From the NCBI RefSeq assembly GCF_038592985.1, contig NZ_CP151951.1:3525001-3589000 (forward strand): 64,000 nt of DNA. Direction: 5' to 3'. The translations under genes and the position numbers were made by a program. How positions within the stretch are numbered: position 1 is the first letter of the stretch; each line of letters begins with the position of its first letter. Source of the stretch: Paenibacillus sp. FSL R10-2782. GTDB lineage: Bacteria; Bacillota; Bacilli; Paenibacillales; Paenibacillaceae. Positions 9,067-18,210 of the stretch are shown in pieces. The notes beneath the pieces are model-generated. The model worked only from the letters and a program-made list of their open reading frames with translations. It had not been told where the DNA came from and did no database searches.

Positions 9067-10017
9067 CTATTTCTTCAGCTTCGGATCAAGCGCATCACGC
9101 AATCCATCACCAAAAAGGTTGAACGCAAGCATAATCAAACTGATCAAACCTGCCGGGAAAAGCATACGCCAAGGATAGTACATCCATCCTGTCAGAGCTG
9201 ATTCAATCATTGAACCAAGCGATGCCTGAGGAGCCTGTACTCCTAATCCCAAGAAGCTCAGAAAAGCCTCGGAAAAAATAGCACTTGGAACCGTCAAAGT
9301 CAGTGTGACGATAATCGGGCCCACAGCGTTAGGTAACAGATGACGGAAAAGCAGACGGCCTGCACCTGCACCCATCGAGCGGGAAGCAAGCACAAATTCC
9401 CGATTTTTCAGCTGTAGCATTTCACCACGCACAATCCACGACATATTAATCCACCCGGTCACACAGAGTGCAATAATAATCGTCGTGATGCTTGGCTCCA
9501 GTACAACGAGCAGCAGGATCGTAACAAGCAGATATGGAATGGAATACAAAATTTCAGAAAATTTATTCATGATTTCATCTACACGGCCACCAAAGTAACC
9601 CATAATTCCACCATAAATAACACCAATCATCAAGTCAATCATTGCTGCGGCTAAACCGATAATCAGAGAAATTCGGGCACCCATCCATGTACGGACAAAC
9701 ATATCACGCCCCAGATCATCTGTCCCGAACCAATGCTCCGCCGAAGGAGGAAGATTGGTGCTCAACAAATCATTCGTGCGGTCATCGTATGGCGATAGCA
9801 TCGGACCAACGATCGAAGCAAGTACAATAAAAATCAGAATGCTCAGGCTTGTCATTGCCAGTTTATTTTTACGAAGCCGTTCCCAAGCGTCACGCCAAGC
9901 GGATAAGCTTTCACGCTGAATAACTTCAGACTGCTTCTCATCCGCTCCGATTTTCTGAAAGTCTTCCGGTTTTACCTGAAGCTTCTCCAAATTCACAGCA
10001 TTGTCTTTCACAGACAT
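9067..10017 (-). CDS. oppC: Oligopeptide ABC transporter permease (OppC type)
   Basis: This 316-residue inner-membrane permease has a cytoplasmic N-terminal region of about 50 residues, a first membrane segment near 53-73, and the binding-protein-dependent transport domain with the EAA loop (EFVLASRSMGAGAGRLLFRHLLPNA) near 205-230. Six membrane segments are expected. An ATG follows GGAGGGATAACTTT. It sits 4 bases after oppB and 11 before the ATPase, so translation is probably coupled. Confidence 0.94.
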   Translation of the reverse strand: MSVKDNAVNLEKLQVKPEDFQKIGADEKQSEVIQRESLSAWRDAWERLRKNKLAMTSLSILIFIVLASIVGPMLSPYDDRTNDLLSTNLPPSAEHWFGTDDLGRDMFVRTWMGARISLIIGLAAAMIDLMIGVIYGGIMGYFGGRVDEIMNKFSEILYSIPYLLVTILLLVVLEPSITTIIIALCVTGWINMSWIVRGEMLQLKNREFVLASRSMGAGAGRLLFRHLLPNAVGPIIVTLTLTVPSAIFSEAFLSFLGLGVQAPQASLGSMIESALTGWMYYPWRMLFPAGLISLIMLAFNLFGDGLRDALDPKLKK

Positions 10018-10021
10018 AAAG

Positions 10022-10954
10022 TTATCCCTCCTTCCCGCCGGTCAGCTTAATCCGTGGATCAATAAAACCGTATGCAATATCAGTAATAAAGCGTGCCACC
10101 ATCAGCAAAATGCCGTAAAAAATAGTAACTCCCATAATCATGGTATAGTCACGGGTCGTTATACTGTCTACGAACACTTTACCGATACCACCAATCCCGA
10201 AAATACGTTCAATAACGACGGAACCGGTAATAATATTTGCTGTCATAGGCCCCACATAGGTAACAACTGGCAAAATAGCGTTACGTACAACGTGTTTGAA
10301 CATTATGGTAACAGGTTTCAAACCTTTAGCCTTGGCAGTCTTAATATAATCCGCATGAAGCACTTCCAGCATGCTGGAACGCGTTAGTCGAGCGATAAAC
10401 GCAATTGGCGAAGCGGATAAAGCTACAACAGGCAGGACGTAGTCCATTGGACCCTCAAAGCCCATGACATTAAACCAGCCTAACTCCTGTGCAAAGAAGA
10501 ACTGAAGCAATGATGCCATGACAAAGCTGGGAACCGCAATCCCCATAATCGCTAAAATCATCGCTACGTTGTCAATAAGCCTGCGATGATACAAAGCTGC
10601 GAGCATACCTAGTAAGATACCTACAATAATCGACACAATTATGGCGACAAAGCCCAATTTAAGCGATACCGAAAAAGTTTGTCCAATAATGTCAGTAACA
10701 CTTTGGTTCAGCTTTTTCATGGAAATACCAAAATCACCTGAAGCAATATCACCTAAGTATTTGAAATATTGGACATATACAGGCTTATCCAGCCCATATT
10801 GCTCCATTAATCGGGCTTGAATCTCAGGAGAAGTCGCTTTTTCACTCATGAAGGGGTTACCCGGAATTGCTTTCATGAGAAAAAACGTCGCAGAGATCAG
10901 AATGAACAAGGAAAGCAGCATATAGAAAAATTTACTGACCAAATAACGCGTCAT
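10022..10954 (-). CDS. oppB: Oligopeptide ABC transporter permease (OppB type)
   Basis: This 310-residue permease forms the translocation path with OppC. It has a first membrane segment near 9-28, the conserved AIPGNPF segment near 33, and the EAA loop (DYIKTAKAKGLKP) near 200. The ATG at 10954 is chosen because it follows GGGGGGTG at about 10 bases; the longer frame opening at 10993 has no ribosome site. It is separated from oppA by a predicted terminator, so it is probably expressed at a lower level than the binding protein. Confidence 0.93.
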   Translation of the reverse strand: MTRYLVSKFFYMLLSLFILISATFFLMKAIPGNPFMSEKATSPEIQARLMEQYGLDKPVYVQYFKYLGDIASGDFGISMKKLNQSVTDIIGQTFSVSLKLGFVAIIVSIIVGILLGMLAALYHRRLIDNVAMILAIMGIAVPSFVMASLLQFFFAQELGWFNVMGFEGPMDYVLPVVALSASPIAFIARLTRSSMLEVLHADYIKTAKAKGLKPVTIMFKHVVRNAILPVVTYVGPMTANIITGSVVIERIFGIGGIGKVFVDSITTRDYTMIMGVTIFYGILLMVARFITDIAYGFIDPRIKLTGGKEG

Positions 10955-11074
10955 TGCCCGTTTACACCCCCCATAAATTTTTTTCGACACCATTCGATTT
11001 TATCGAAATAGAATTGGAATGTCCAACCTACTTATTTGCATGGTTACATGATAATGGAAAAGACCATGACACAC

Positions 11075-11117
11075 AAAAAAACGGGATATATATGGTTGTA
11101 TCCACATATATATCCCG
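11075..11117 (-). terminator. Hairpin terminator between oppA and oppB
   Basis: CGGGATATATATG (11082-11094) is a perfect 13-bp inverted repeat with CATATATATCCCG (11105-11117). On the minus strand the hairpin is followed by seven T residues. Partial termination here would explain how a binding protein can be made in excess over its membrane partners. Confidence 0.85.
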
Positions 11118-11150
11118 AAGTAACTATCGAACTTCAGAATTGAGCTTCAG

Positions 11151-12857
11151 TTACTGTGTAATATACGCTCGTGTGAAATCAATCGCTCCACTAAAGTCAA
11201 GAGCGATGTCTTTTACATTCGGTTTCGTTAAAGAAACATTTGAATAGTAGTAGATCGGAAGCATAACCATATCGTCTTGAACCAGAATTTTCTCTGCTTT
11301 TGCGAAATCTTCCATGCGTTTTGCTGGATCGGTTTCTGTCTTAGCCGCTTCAATCAAAGCATCGTATGCAGGATTAGCGTAGCCAGAATTATTATTAGTG
11401 TTGCCTGTTGTCCACATATCCAGGAATGTCATTGGATCATTGTAGTCGGCAGACCAACCACCACGAGCAATTTGGAAATTCAGCTTGTTACGTGTTTGAA
11501 TAAATACGCCCCACTCTTGGTTTTGGGTTTTGATGTCCACACCAAGGTTTTTCTTCCACATATCAGCGACTGCCAAAGCAATCTTTTGGTGACCTTCACT
11601 GGAGTTATACAGCAAAGTTACCGGAGGAAGTGTAGTTACGCCTTCTTCCTTCATACCTTCTTGAAGCAATTTCTTTGCTTCAGTAAAATCTTCTTTGAAG
11701 AAATCGTCTTTATGCTCGGAACGGAACTCCTGAGAAACTCCTTTGATACCTGGAGGTACAAAGCCGTAAGCAGGAATTTGACCGCCCAATGTTACTCTCT
11801 CAACAATCGGTTGACGTTGAATAGCCATCGCAAATGCTTTGCGGATTTTAACATTATTAAATGGTTTTTCAGTTACGTTAAACAGATAGTAATACGTACT
11901 TGCAATCCCTTTAGCCTTAAACTCATTCGGCAATTCTTTTTTCACAGCCGGAATTTGGTCTGTAGGAATTTCACCGTTTGGCATACCTGCATAATCAAGT
12001 TGTCCACTTCTATAAGAAGCCAGTTCTGTTGCACCGCTGTTTACAAGAGACATCGTGATTTTGTTCAGCTTGATTTGATCTTTACCCCAATAGTTTTCAC
12101 TCTTGGTAACTTCGATCTTTTGACCGCTGTCCCAAGTTGTTAAAGTGTATGGTCCATTGGTAATCATGCTGTCTTTCTGAACCGCCCATTTGTCATTCCC
12201 TTTAATAGAAGGATGTACAGGGTAGAAGGTGTAGAAAGAAGTCAAACCCAGGAAGTAAGGAGTTGGGTGATCCAGCTCTACTTGCAATGTATGGTCATCA
12301 ACTGCTTTGACACCTACATCTTTGAAGTCTGTAATTTTAGTTCCTTTAAAAGATTTGGAAGTGCTCAGGTTGTAGCCCTCAGCATTTTTTATATAGTACA
12401 ATTGGTAAGCATATGGAGGTGCTGGAGCCGTGGAAGGGTCCAATACCCGTTGCCAAGCAAATACGAAGTCACTTGCTTTGACCGGGTCGCCATTACTCCA
12501 TTTTGCAGTATCACGAAGCTTGAACGTATAGGTTTTGCCGTCATCGGAAATTTTCCAGGATTCAGCTACGCCAGGAATTTCTTTGCCATCAGGACCCATA
12601 CGCACGAGACCTTCATACAAAGTTTTGAGAACCGTATTCGTTTGACTATCCTGAGCTTGTGCCGGATCGAAGGTTGGCGGTTCGGAAGAAAGGTTAATGC
12701 GCAAAATTTGTTTGTCAGCCGGAGCCGGTGTAGTTGATGCATTTTCTTGTGCGCCCTTACCATTGTTTTCGTTCTTACTGCTGGAGCCACAACCTGCGAG
12801 CAGTGCGCCAACTGCAAGAACGAGTGTCAAAAGGACTAAAAAGCTTTTCCTTTTCAT
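11151..12857 (-). CDS. oppA: Oligopeptide-binding lipoprotein (extracellular solute-binding protein family 5)
   Basis: This 568-residue protein has a lipoprotein signal peptide with lipobox LLAGC (cysteine near residue 23), then a Ser/Asn/Gly-rich linker and a family 5 binding domain. The family block LVRMGPDGKEIPGVAESWKI is near 85-105 and KWSNGDPVKASDFVFAWQR near 120-140. It should be anchored outside the membrane and bind peptides for OppBC. It is the first gene of the operon. A TTGACC and a TATAAT lie upstream at 12900-12930, but their spacing is too short for a normal promoter, so the promoter is unresolved. Confidence 0.94.
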   Translation of the reverse strand: MKRKSFLVLLTLVLAVGALLAGCGSSSKNENNGKGAQENASTTPAPADKQILRINLSSEPPTFDPAQAQDSQTNTVLKTLYEGLVRMGPDGKEIPGVAESWKISDDGKTYTFKLRDTAKWSNGDPVKASDFVFAWQRVLDPSTAPAPPYAYQLYYIKNAEGYNLSTSKSFKGTKITDFKDVGVKAVDDHTLQVELDHPTPYFLGLTSFYTFYPVHPSIKGNDKWAVQKDSMITNGPYTLTTWDSGQKIEVTKSENYWGKDQIKLNKITMSLVNSGATELASYRSGQLDYAGMPNGEIPTDQIPAVKKELPNEFKAKGIASTYYYLFNVTEKPFNNVKIRKAFAMAIQRQPIVERVTLGGQIPAYGFVPPGIKGVSQEFRSEHKDDFFKEDFTEAKKLLQEGMKEEGVTTLPPVTLLYNSSEGHQKIALAVADMWKKNLGVDIKTQNQEWGVFIQTRNKLNFQIARGGWSADYNDPMTFLDMWTTGNTNNNSGYANPAYDALIEAAKTETDPAKRMEDFAKAEKILVQDDMVMLPIYYYSNVSLTKPNVKDIALDFSGAIDFTRAYITQ

Positions 12858-12960
12858 CTAGCGTTTTCCCCCTAGTTCTAAAGTGGTATATGTTTATAGA
12901 TTATACAACCAGCGGTCAAAAAAATCTACATTACATTTCTTTAAATTGAGCTTTTTTTTC

Positions 12961-12989
12961 AAAAAAGCATGATTAATTCATGTTTTTTT
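12961..12989 (-). terminator. Possible AT-rich terminator downstream of the DUF3397 gene
   Basis: AAAAAAGCATGA and TCATGTTTTTTT flank a 5-base loop. The AT-rich palindrome carries runs of A and T on both sides, so it could end transcription from the panE-DUF3397 operon before oppA. The core stem is only 5 bp plus A-T pairs, so confidence is limited. Confidence 0.4.
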
Positions 12990-13010
12990 GGGTTTTCATG
13001 TCATGTTACA

Positions 13011-13400
13011 TCACATGTAATTGAATATATTTTTAAATATACCAATAATAGTTAATAAAATATACGCTAATGTCATGGCTATAAAAGTTAATCTCCACAC
13101 TGCTCTACATAATCTTTTGCCATCCACCCTACCTTTTATTCGATTTTGTGCTCCTCCAATTAAACCCAGCGCCAGAAGCAGAAGCAGTAATATCAAATAA
13201 AAACCGAATCTTGATGAAAAAATGACGTTAAAGAGCGCCGCGACGGATAGTATCAGAAAAGCCGTAGTAATGTCCATAGATAGAAGTAACGACTTCTTTT
13301 TTTCCAGTTTAAGCAGGAAGCGGCAAACCGCAAACACGATCAGAAACGGAAAAAAGGGAAGAATGCTAAATGTGATGATGGTACCTTGTACAAGACTCAA
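13011..13400 (-). CDS. DUF3397-type membrane protein of unknown function
   Basis: This 129-residue protein has four likely membrane segments (about 7-27, 40-58, 65-83, 100-122) and charged loops. The pattern fits the DUF3397 family, small Bacillales membrane proteins often found between panE and the dcw cluster. No catalytic residues can be recognised. A TTG start at 13400 follows AGAGGGGTGATCAG, 4 bases after the panE stop, so the two genes are probably co-translated. Confidence 0.7.
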   Translation of the reverse strand: MSLVQGTIITFSILPFFPFLIVFAVCRFLLKLEKKKSLLLSMDITTAFLILSVAALFNVIFSSRFGFYLILLLLLLALGLIGGAQNRIKGRVDGKRLCRAVWRLTFIAMTLAYILLTIIGIFKNIFNYM

Positions 13401-13404
13401 CTGA

Positions 13405-14364
13405 TCACCCCTCTTTTAGCCGCATGCCCTCAATTAATTGCCATAATACCGCATGGGTAGGTGCAGCAACCCCTGCTTGCTCTGCCATCTGCACCAGTTG
13501 TCCGTTAATGGAAGCAACCTCTGTCATAGATTGCGCAAGCACATCGGCCAGCATAGACGACTGATTGTCTGCCGTTACCCGGCAAACCTTCATAATATGA
13601 TCCCACCATGCGCTGTCCCACCGAATATCAAGGGCTTCGTACACTTGAATGCCTTCTTCATATAGCTTGCGCATCATATGTATGCGGCCCGGATCGGAAA
13701 GCAGTTCTCCATTGGGGATTCGCCAGATTGCTGTCAGCGGATTAATCACAGCGTTGATTAGCAACTTGCGGTATATACCGTTCTCGATTTCTTTCGACAA
13801 GCAAACGTCAAATCCTGCTGTAAGTAGCGGATTTAGTACATTTTGTTCGAAACTAACGACCTGTAGCTCCTCCAGTTCATCTGGATAGCCAATTTCAGTA
13901 AACCCCAGCCCAGCATGAACGACGGATGCTACTCCCTTTCTCTTGGCTCCTTCTGTCGTTACCGCAGGGTGTAGCATTGCTTCAGGAAAGGCTTGCCTAA
14001 TTCGTTCTATATGTCCGATTCCGTTCTGTAAGCAAACAATTCCGATATCGCTTTCTGTATTAGCCGCAGATTTAATCTGCTCCAGCACTTCCCCAATCGC
14101 CCCCTGTTTAGTCATTATCAAAATCCATCGTGCCGGATCCTGTGAATTCAAGCGTTGCCAATCTGCCAGCGGCGCCGCCTTTAATGCGTCTCCAGGCACA
14201 CGAATAGCAATATGCCCCTCTTTTTCAAGCACAGTAATCCCTTCACAAGCTATGACCCGTGCCTGCTCAAGCGTTCGTGTCCATAGCCTTACTTTTGTAC
14301 CTGAGGCCGCCAGCCTTCCAGCGAACAACAATCCGAGCGAACCTGCTCCAATAATATCAATCAC
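13405..14364 (-). CDS. panE: 2-dehydropantoate 2-reductase
   Basis: This 319-residue NADPH-dependent enzyme reduces ketopantoate to pantoate in pantothenate and coenzyme A synthesis. The N-terminus carries the Rossmann motif GAGSLGLLFAGRLA. The segment KLLINAVINPLTAI near 200 holds the conserved lysine and asparagine of the C-terminal ApbA domain. The start appears to be GTG at 14364 with only a weak ribosome site. B. subtilis YlbQ occupies the same place between rsfA and bshC. Paralogues of this family can reduce other 2-oxoacids. Confidence 0.88.
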   Translation of the reverse strand: MIDIIGAGSLGLLFAGRLAASGTKVRLWTRTLEQARVIACEGITVLEKEGHIAIRVPGDALKAAPLADWQRLNSQDPARWILIMTKQGAIGEVLEQIKSAANTESDIGIVCLQNGIGHIERIRQAFPEAMLHPAVTTEGAKRKGVASVVHAGLGFTEIGYPDELEELQVVSFEQNVLNPLLTAGFDVCLSKEIENGIYRKLLINAVINPLTAIWRIPNGELLSDPGRIHMMRKLYEEGIQVYEALDIRWDSAWWDHIMKVCRVTADNQSSMLADVLAQSMTEVASINGQLVQMAEQAGVAAPTHAVLWQLIEGMRLKEG

Positions 14365-14425
14365 TTACGTATCGTCTCGCTTCCATCTTTTTTTCTACTA
14401 TATCATATGCACTCTAGAGAAATAC

Positions 14426-14462
14426 AAAAAACGCCAACTACGACTAAGCGCGAGTTGACGTT
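14426..14462 (-). terminator. Terminator of rsfA
   Basis: On the minus strand AACGTCAACT (14462-14453) pairs with AGTTGGCGTT (14439-14430) through one G-T pair. T residues follow immediately. It lies between rsfA and panE, so panE needs its own promoter or readthrough. Confidence 0.8.
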
Positions 14463-14490
14463 CTATTTAACATTTGCTGCTTTAATTTTG

Positions 14491-15141
14491 CTACTCAATA
14501 CGCTCCAAGTTCCCATTGGCGTCCATTTTGAATCTGGATTTAAGCTCTTCCTCATCCTCAGTGATTAAAGCCAAACGGCGGGCCCGGTCCATAATCTGAA
14601 TCAAGGCTTTGTAATCATCATTCACGACGCGATAGTCAGTTTGCACCTCATTAACCTCTTTGGACAACCGATCATTAATGGAGCGAAGTTGATTTAATTC
14701 CTCTTCCTTTTCACGTAAATCTTTTTCCAGCATCTTGATCTGTCGATTGGTTTCCTGTACAGATCCCTTCCATTGACGCAAAAAGCGGATCACAGCGTCG
14801 ATGGACAACGTATCCTCACTCGTTCCATCCGCTCTGTATACCCCTTCAGCCATATCAAGCGTGGCAAAAGCCGCCACCTGAGATACACCAACCGGACTCT
14901 GCTTGCGAATATAGCTGCGTTTTTGACGCTGCGCTTTAGCAATACTGATGGCTTCATCATAACGCTTGCGCACGCAACTGTTCCAGCGGAAGCCACATGC
15001 TGCGGAGGTTCTTCCTATTTTTTGCCCAACCTCTTCAAATGCGGCTAGCTGTGTTCCACCTTCCCGAATATGACGCAATGTCACCTCCGCCAATATCAAA
15101 TCATCTTCCGCACTCCATGCATCTTGTCTTATTGCAGTCAT
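14491..15141 (-). CDS. rsfA: RsfA-family prespore transcriptional regulator
   Basis: This 216-residue protein has an N-terminal Myb/SANT-like DNA-binding region ([14 protein letters not shown] and [19 protein letters not shown], residues 8-62). A coiled coil follows (about 115-175), and the protein ends in an acidic-basic tail. This is the layout of RsfA (YlbO), which fine-tunes sigma-F-dependent genes in the forespore. Position next to panE matches B. subtilis. The start follows AGGAGGGCTAGAGGC. Confidence 0.88.
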   Translation of the reverse strand: MTAIRQDAWSAEDDLILAEVTLRHIREGGTQLAAFEEVGQKIGRTSAACGFRWNSCVRKRYDEAISIAKAQRQKRSYIRKQSPVGVSQVAAFATLDMAEGVYRADGTSEDTLSIDAVIRFLRQWKGSVQETNRQIKMLEKDLREKEEELNQLRSINDRLSKEVNEVQTDYRVVNDDYKALIQIMDRARRLALITEDEEELKSRFKMDANGNLERIE

Positions 15142-15438
15142 GCCTCTAGCCCTCCTAACAACATCCTGAAATAACCGTCTTCATGAACCGGGCTTACCGG
15201 TATTTGAATAGGGTATAAAAGCTGTTTATTCATTTCTATGCCTCTCGTAGAGTTCATAGAATCTATTTGATACTAAATTGTATTTCCATTTCTATAAGAA
15301 CTCATACGTGGACAAATATAGTTTCGGGTTTCATGCATCCTCTGGCTGCTGTACAATAAATGAAATGGTTAAAGAATAAGAAAGGAACATATACATTACT
15401 GTTAGACTTTTGCGGGAATACATAAAAGGGGAAAACCA
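15142..15438. other. Divergent promoter region between rsfA and the coiled-coil protein gene
   Basis: This AT-rich gap must hold the promoters for both outward-facing genes. No convincing sigma-A, sigma-F or riboswitch pattern could be fixed by eye, and no small gene with a ribosome site was found. Confidence 0.4.
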
Positions 15439-16527
15439 ATGAACAGACCCACTCTAAAAAGGATAAGCTGTGCCCTGCTGACGATCATTATGATGTGGAC
15501 CTCCATGTCTGCACGTCCTGTTCTGGCAGTTCCTTCAGAAGAGGCGAATCGGATTTTGCAGGATAGTCTGTCAATCGTCGAGATTGACCATGAAATTGAA
15601 CGGATCAGCCAGGAACAGCAAGTGCTTTTACAACGTCAAAAGGAACTTCGAAGCAATCTTGCCACTCAGCAGGAGCAGATGACTATGCAAAGGGAACGCG
15701 CGGGCTTTGTGCTGCGCTCCTATTATATGGGGGAAAGGGACAAGCTGCTCAGTGTAGTACTGGGTGCCAAAAGTCTAAAACAACTTCTCTCCCTATACGA
15801 TTACTACTTGTTGCTGATTAGCCACGATCAGGATGTACTTCAAGAATACGAGTCCAATTATCGGAATATGCGAAAAACAGAAGAACAGGTCACCCGGGCT
15901 TCATCAGATTTGGAAACTGTCAAAACAAACCTGCTGGAACAACGTAAGCGTATTGTTCTGCTTCAGGCGCGTGTAAGTGACGGTGTTAACGCCAGCAAGG
16001 ACCCGGATACGCTACGCAAGCTAATCGGCGAAATGACAGCATACTGGGAGAATGTAGGCGTCTACGAGGTGAACAAGCATTTTAAAGCGCTGGCTCAAGC
16101 CATGCAGGATTTGCCTCAATTTATTCAACAACAGCAAGGAGCCATGATTACAAACGGCAAAATCATTACGATAAGCATACGTGAGGATGATTTTAACCGT
16201 TTTCTGAAATCGGAAAATGAATTATTTAATCACTTCAACTTTTCCTTCGGGCAGGATCGTATTGTTGTAGAAGGCCAACAGGGAACCATGAAATTGAGGG
16301 TAGAGGGGTACTACACGGTAGAGAACGAACCACAAAATGCGATTTTATTCCATGTGGATCGTCTGACCTTTAACGGGCTGGAGCTACCAGATACGACCCG
16401 TAACAAGCTGGAAAAGGATTTTGATCTAGGCTTCTATCCACAGCAACTCATTTCTTATGTCAAGGCCACAGAGGTACGCACCATAGCGGGAGTACTTGAG
16501 GTTAAGCTCGAATTGAGCTTGAAGTAA
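15439..16527 (+). CDS. Secreted coiled-coil protein of unknown function
   Basis: This 362-residue protein has a cleavable-looking signal peptide (about 1-31, ending ARPVLA-VP). A long coiled coil follows at about 45-105, then a conserved-looking YYMGERDKLLSVVLGAKSL segment that resembles the N-terminal domain of PcsB/CwlO-type proteins, then a second coiled coil near 135-180. The last 150 residues form a predicted alpha/beta region I do not recognise. No NlpC/P60 or M23 catalytic domain is present. By analogy it could modulate cell-wall hydrolases, but that is inference. The start follows AAAAGGGG. Confidence 0.7.
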   Translation: MNRPTLKRISCALLTIIMMWTSMSARPVLAVPSEEANRILQDSLSIVEIDHEIERISQEQQVLLQRQKELRSNLATQQEQMTMQRERAGFVLRSYYMGERDKLLSVVLGAKSLKQLLSLYDYYLLLISHDQDVLQEYESNYRNMRKTEEQVTRASSDLETVKTNLLEQRKRIVLLQARVSDGVNASKDPDTLRKLIGEMTAYWENVGVYEVNKHFKALAQAMQDLPQFIQQQQGAMITNGKIITISIREDDFNRFLKSENELFNHFNFSFGQDRIVVEGQQGTMKLRVEGYYTVENEPQNAILFHVDRLTFNGLELPDTTRNKLEKDFDLGFYPQQLISYVKATEVRTIAGVLEVKLELSLK

Positions 16528-16571
16528 GGCTTTTATGCGCTTGTTTAGATCATAATTAATACATGGACAAA

Positions 16572-16617
16572 AATAAGAAGACCCCGGGATGTTCCATGTT
16601 CCCGAGGTCTTCTTATT
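16572..16617. terminator. Bidirectional terminator between convergent genes
   Basis: AAGAAGACCCCGGGA and TTCCCGAGGTCTTCTT form a long near-perfect stem with a 9-base loop. T runs follow on the plus side and A-rich sequence precedes it. It serves both the coiled-coil gene and ylaK. Confidence 0.85.
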
Positions 16618-16676
16618 TTACAACAAACATTACACAGTATATAAACATCCTGCTAATAGGATAGTAATATGAGCTT

Positions 16677-18008
16677 CTACAGCAGATCGGCTGCCAACTG
16701 CGCCAGCTTGGAGCGCTCTCCTTTTTCCAGCATAATATGCCCACTAATCCCTTCCTGCTTGAAGCGTTCTACTACATACGTCAAGCCGTTACTAGCAGCA
16801 TCGAGATAGGGGTGATCAATTTGCTCCGGGTCTCCCATCAAAATGATTTTACTCCCCTCACCTACACGGGACACGATTGTTTTAATTTCATGCCGCGACA
16901 AATTCTGTGCCTCATCAATAATAATAAATTGTCCAGGTATTGAACGCCCGCGAATATAAGTGAGCGCCTCCACCTGAATGCTCCCCAAGCCCATCAAAAT
17001 TTTATCGATATCGCCTGATTTTTTGGCATCAAACAAATATTCCAAATTGTCGTAAATCGGTTGCATCCACGGACGCAGCTTTTCTTCCTTTTCTCCCGGT
17101 AAATAACCGATATCCTTGCCCATAGGAACAACAGGACGGGCGATTAGCAGCTTCTTGAAGCGATGCTCATCTTCTACCTTGAGCAGACCAGCAGCGAGCG
17201 CCAGCAACGTTTTGCCTGTACCCGCTTTTCCAGTCATCGTCACCAGCGGGATATCATCATTAAGCAATAGCTCCAGCGCCATCCGCTGTTGGGCATTACG
17301 GGCACTAATCCCCCACACCGATTCATTGCTTAAATACAGAGGCTCTAATCGGTCTGCTTCCTGGTTTACTTTCAGCAAAGCCGATTTTCCAGTCCCCATC
17401 TCGTCCTTTAGAATAACAAATTCATGAGGATATAGCGTATAAGACAGCTCCAATGGCTTAATCTGTAAAAAACGATTGGAATAAAACTCATCTATGATGG
17501 ACGGATGCACCTGAATTGCCGAGTACCCGGGATATAGCTCACTCAGATCACCGGTTCTGTCGGACAAATAGTCTTCGGTCAGCAGTCCTAACACGTCTGC
17601 CTTGATTCTCACCAGCACATCTTTACTAACCAGCACAACTGAACGTGGTTCAGGCAGTTCCTTCTCCTCCAGCTGATAATTCAAGGCGACTGCTAAAATT
17701 CGATTATCGTTCGAAACCTCCCCGAACATCTCCTGAACTTTTAAAAAGCTCCGATGATTTAATTCAACCTTGAGCCTCCCACCTTGCGGAAGCGGAACAC
17801 CGCTGTGTAGATGTCCTACTTCCCTCAACCCATCCAGCAATCGCGATACGTTGCGGGCATTCCGTCCAATCTCATCCGCGTTGCGTTTTTTGGAGTCGAT
17901 TTCTTCAAGAACAACAGCTGGAATAACCACTTCATGTTCTTTGAAGGTAAACATGGCTTTCGGATCATGCAGTAGCACATTCGTATCCAGCACAAAAATT
18001 TTCTTCAT
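16677..18008 (-). CDS. ylaK: PIN domain-PhoH ATPase fusion (PhoH2, YlaK-like)
   Basis: This 443-residue protein joins an N-terminal PIN ribonuclease domain (FVLDTNVLLHDP at 4-15, with further acidic residues near 36) to a C-terminal PhoH-type ATPase. The ATPase has Walker A TGKAGTGKTLLA near 258 and a Walker B-like FIIIDEAQN near 360. PhoH2 proteins studied in mycobacteria unwind and cut RNA. The cellular role in Firmicutes is unsettled. It lies near typA, as ylaK does in the B. subtilis yla region. The start follows GAGGGGATCTAA. Confidence 0.9.
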   Translation of the reverse strand: MKKIFVLDTNVLLHDPKAMFTFKEHEVVIPAVVLEEIDSKKRNADEIGRNARNVSRLLDGLREVGHLHSGVPLPQGGRLKVELNHRSFLKVQEMFGEVSNDNRILAVALNYQLEEKELPEPRSVVLVSKDVLVRIKADVLGLLTEDYLSDRTGDLSELYPGYSAIQVHPSIIDEFYSNRFLQIKPLELSYTLYPHEFVILKDEMGTGKSALLKVNQEADRLEPLYLSNESVWGISARNAQQRMALELLLNDDIPLVTMTGKAGTGKTLLALAAGLLKVEDEHRFKKLLIARPVVPMGKDIGYLPGEKEEKLRPWMQPIYDNLEYLFDAKKSGDIDKILMGLGSIQVEALTYIRGRSIPGQFIIIDEAQNLSRHEIKTIVSRVGEGSKIILMGDPEQIDHPYLDAASNGLTYVVERFKQEGISGHIMLEKGERSKLAQLAADLL

Positions 18009-18179
18009 TTAGATCCCCTCCAAAGCGGCGTGGACAATCTCGTGTTTCATACCTATACCTATTCACCGGGTAGCCAATACTTGCTGATTCCCTGAAAAAG
18101 ACCCCGGAAGCAGCGTTAAACAACGAAAAGTTGGTAGGTATTTATAGCCTTAGAGCCTATTCACCTTTGGATCAGACAC
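18009..18179. other. Leader region of ylaK with a repeated decamer
   Basis: This gap holds the ylaK ribosome site and presumably its promoter. The decamer CCTATTCACC occurs twice on the plus strand, at 18058-18067 and 18156-18165. No known riboswitch pattern was recognised. Confidence 0.35.
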
Positions 18180-18210
18180 AAAAAGGCCCAGTGATTACTC
18201 ACTGGACCTT
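18180..18210 (-). terminator. Hairpin terminator upstream of ylaK
   Basis: On the minus strand AAGGTCCAGTGA (18210-18199) pairs with TCACTGGGCCTT (18194-18183) around a 4-base loop, followed by T residues. It overlaps the end of a possible 34-residue reading frame. Confidence 0.8.

Noticed and set aside
11277..12143. 288-residue open frame on the plus strand opposite oppA
   Set aside because: It is an antisense shadow of a well-supported binding-protein gene, with Cys/Phe-rich composition typical of such shadows.
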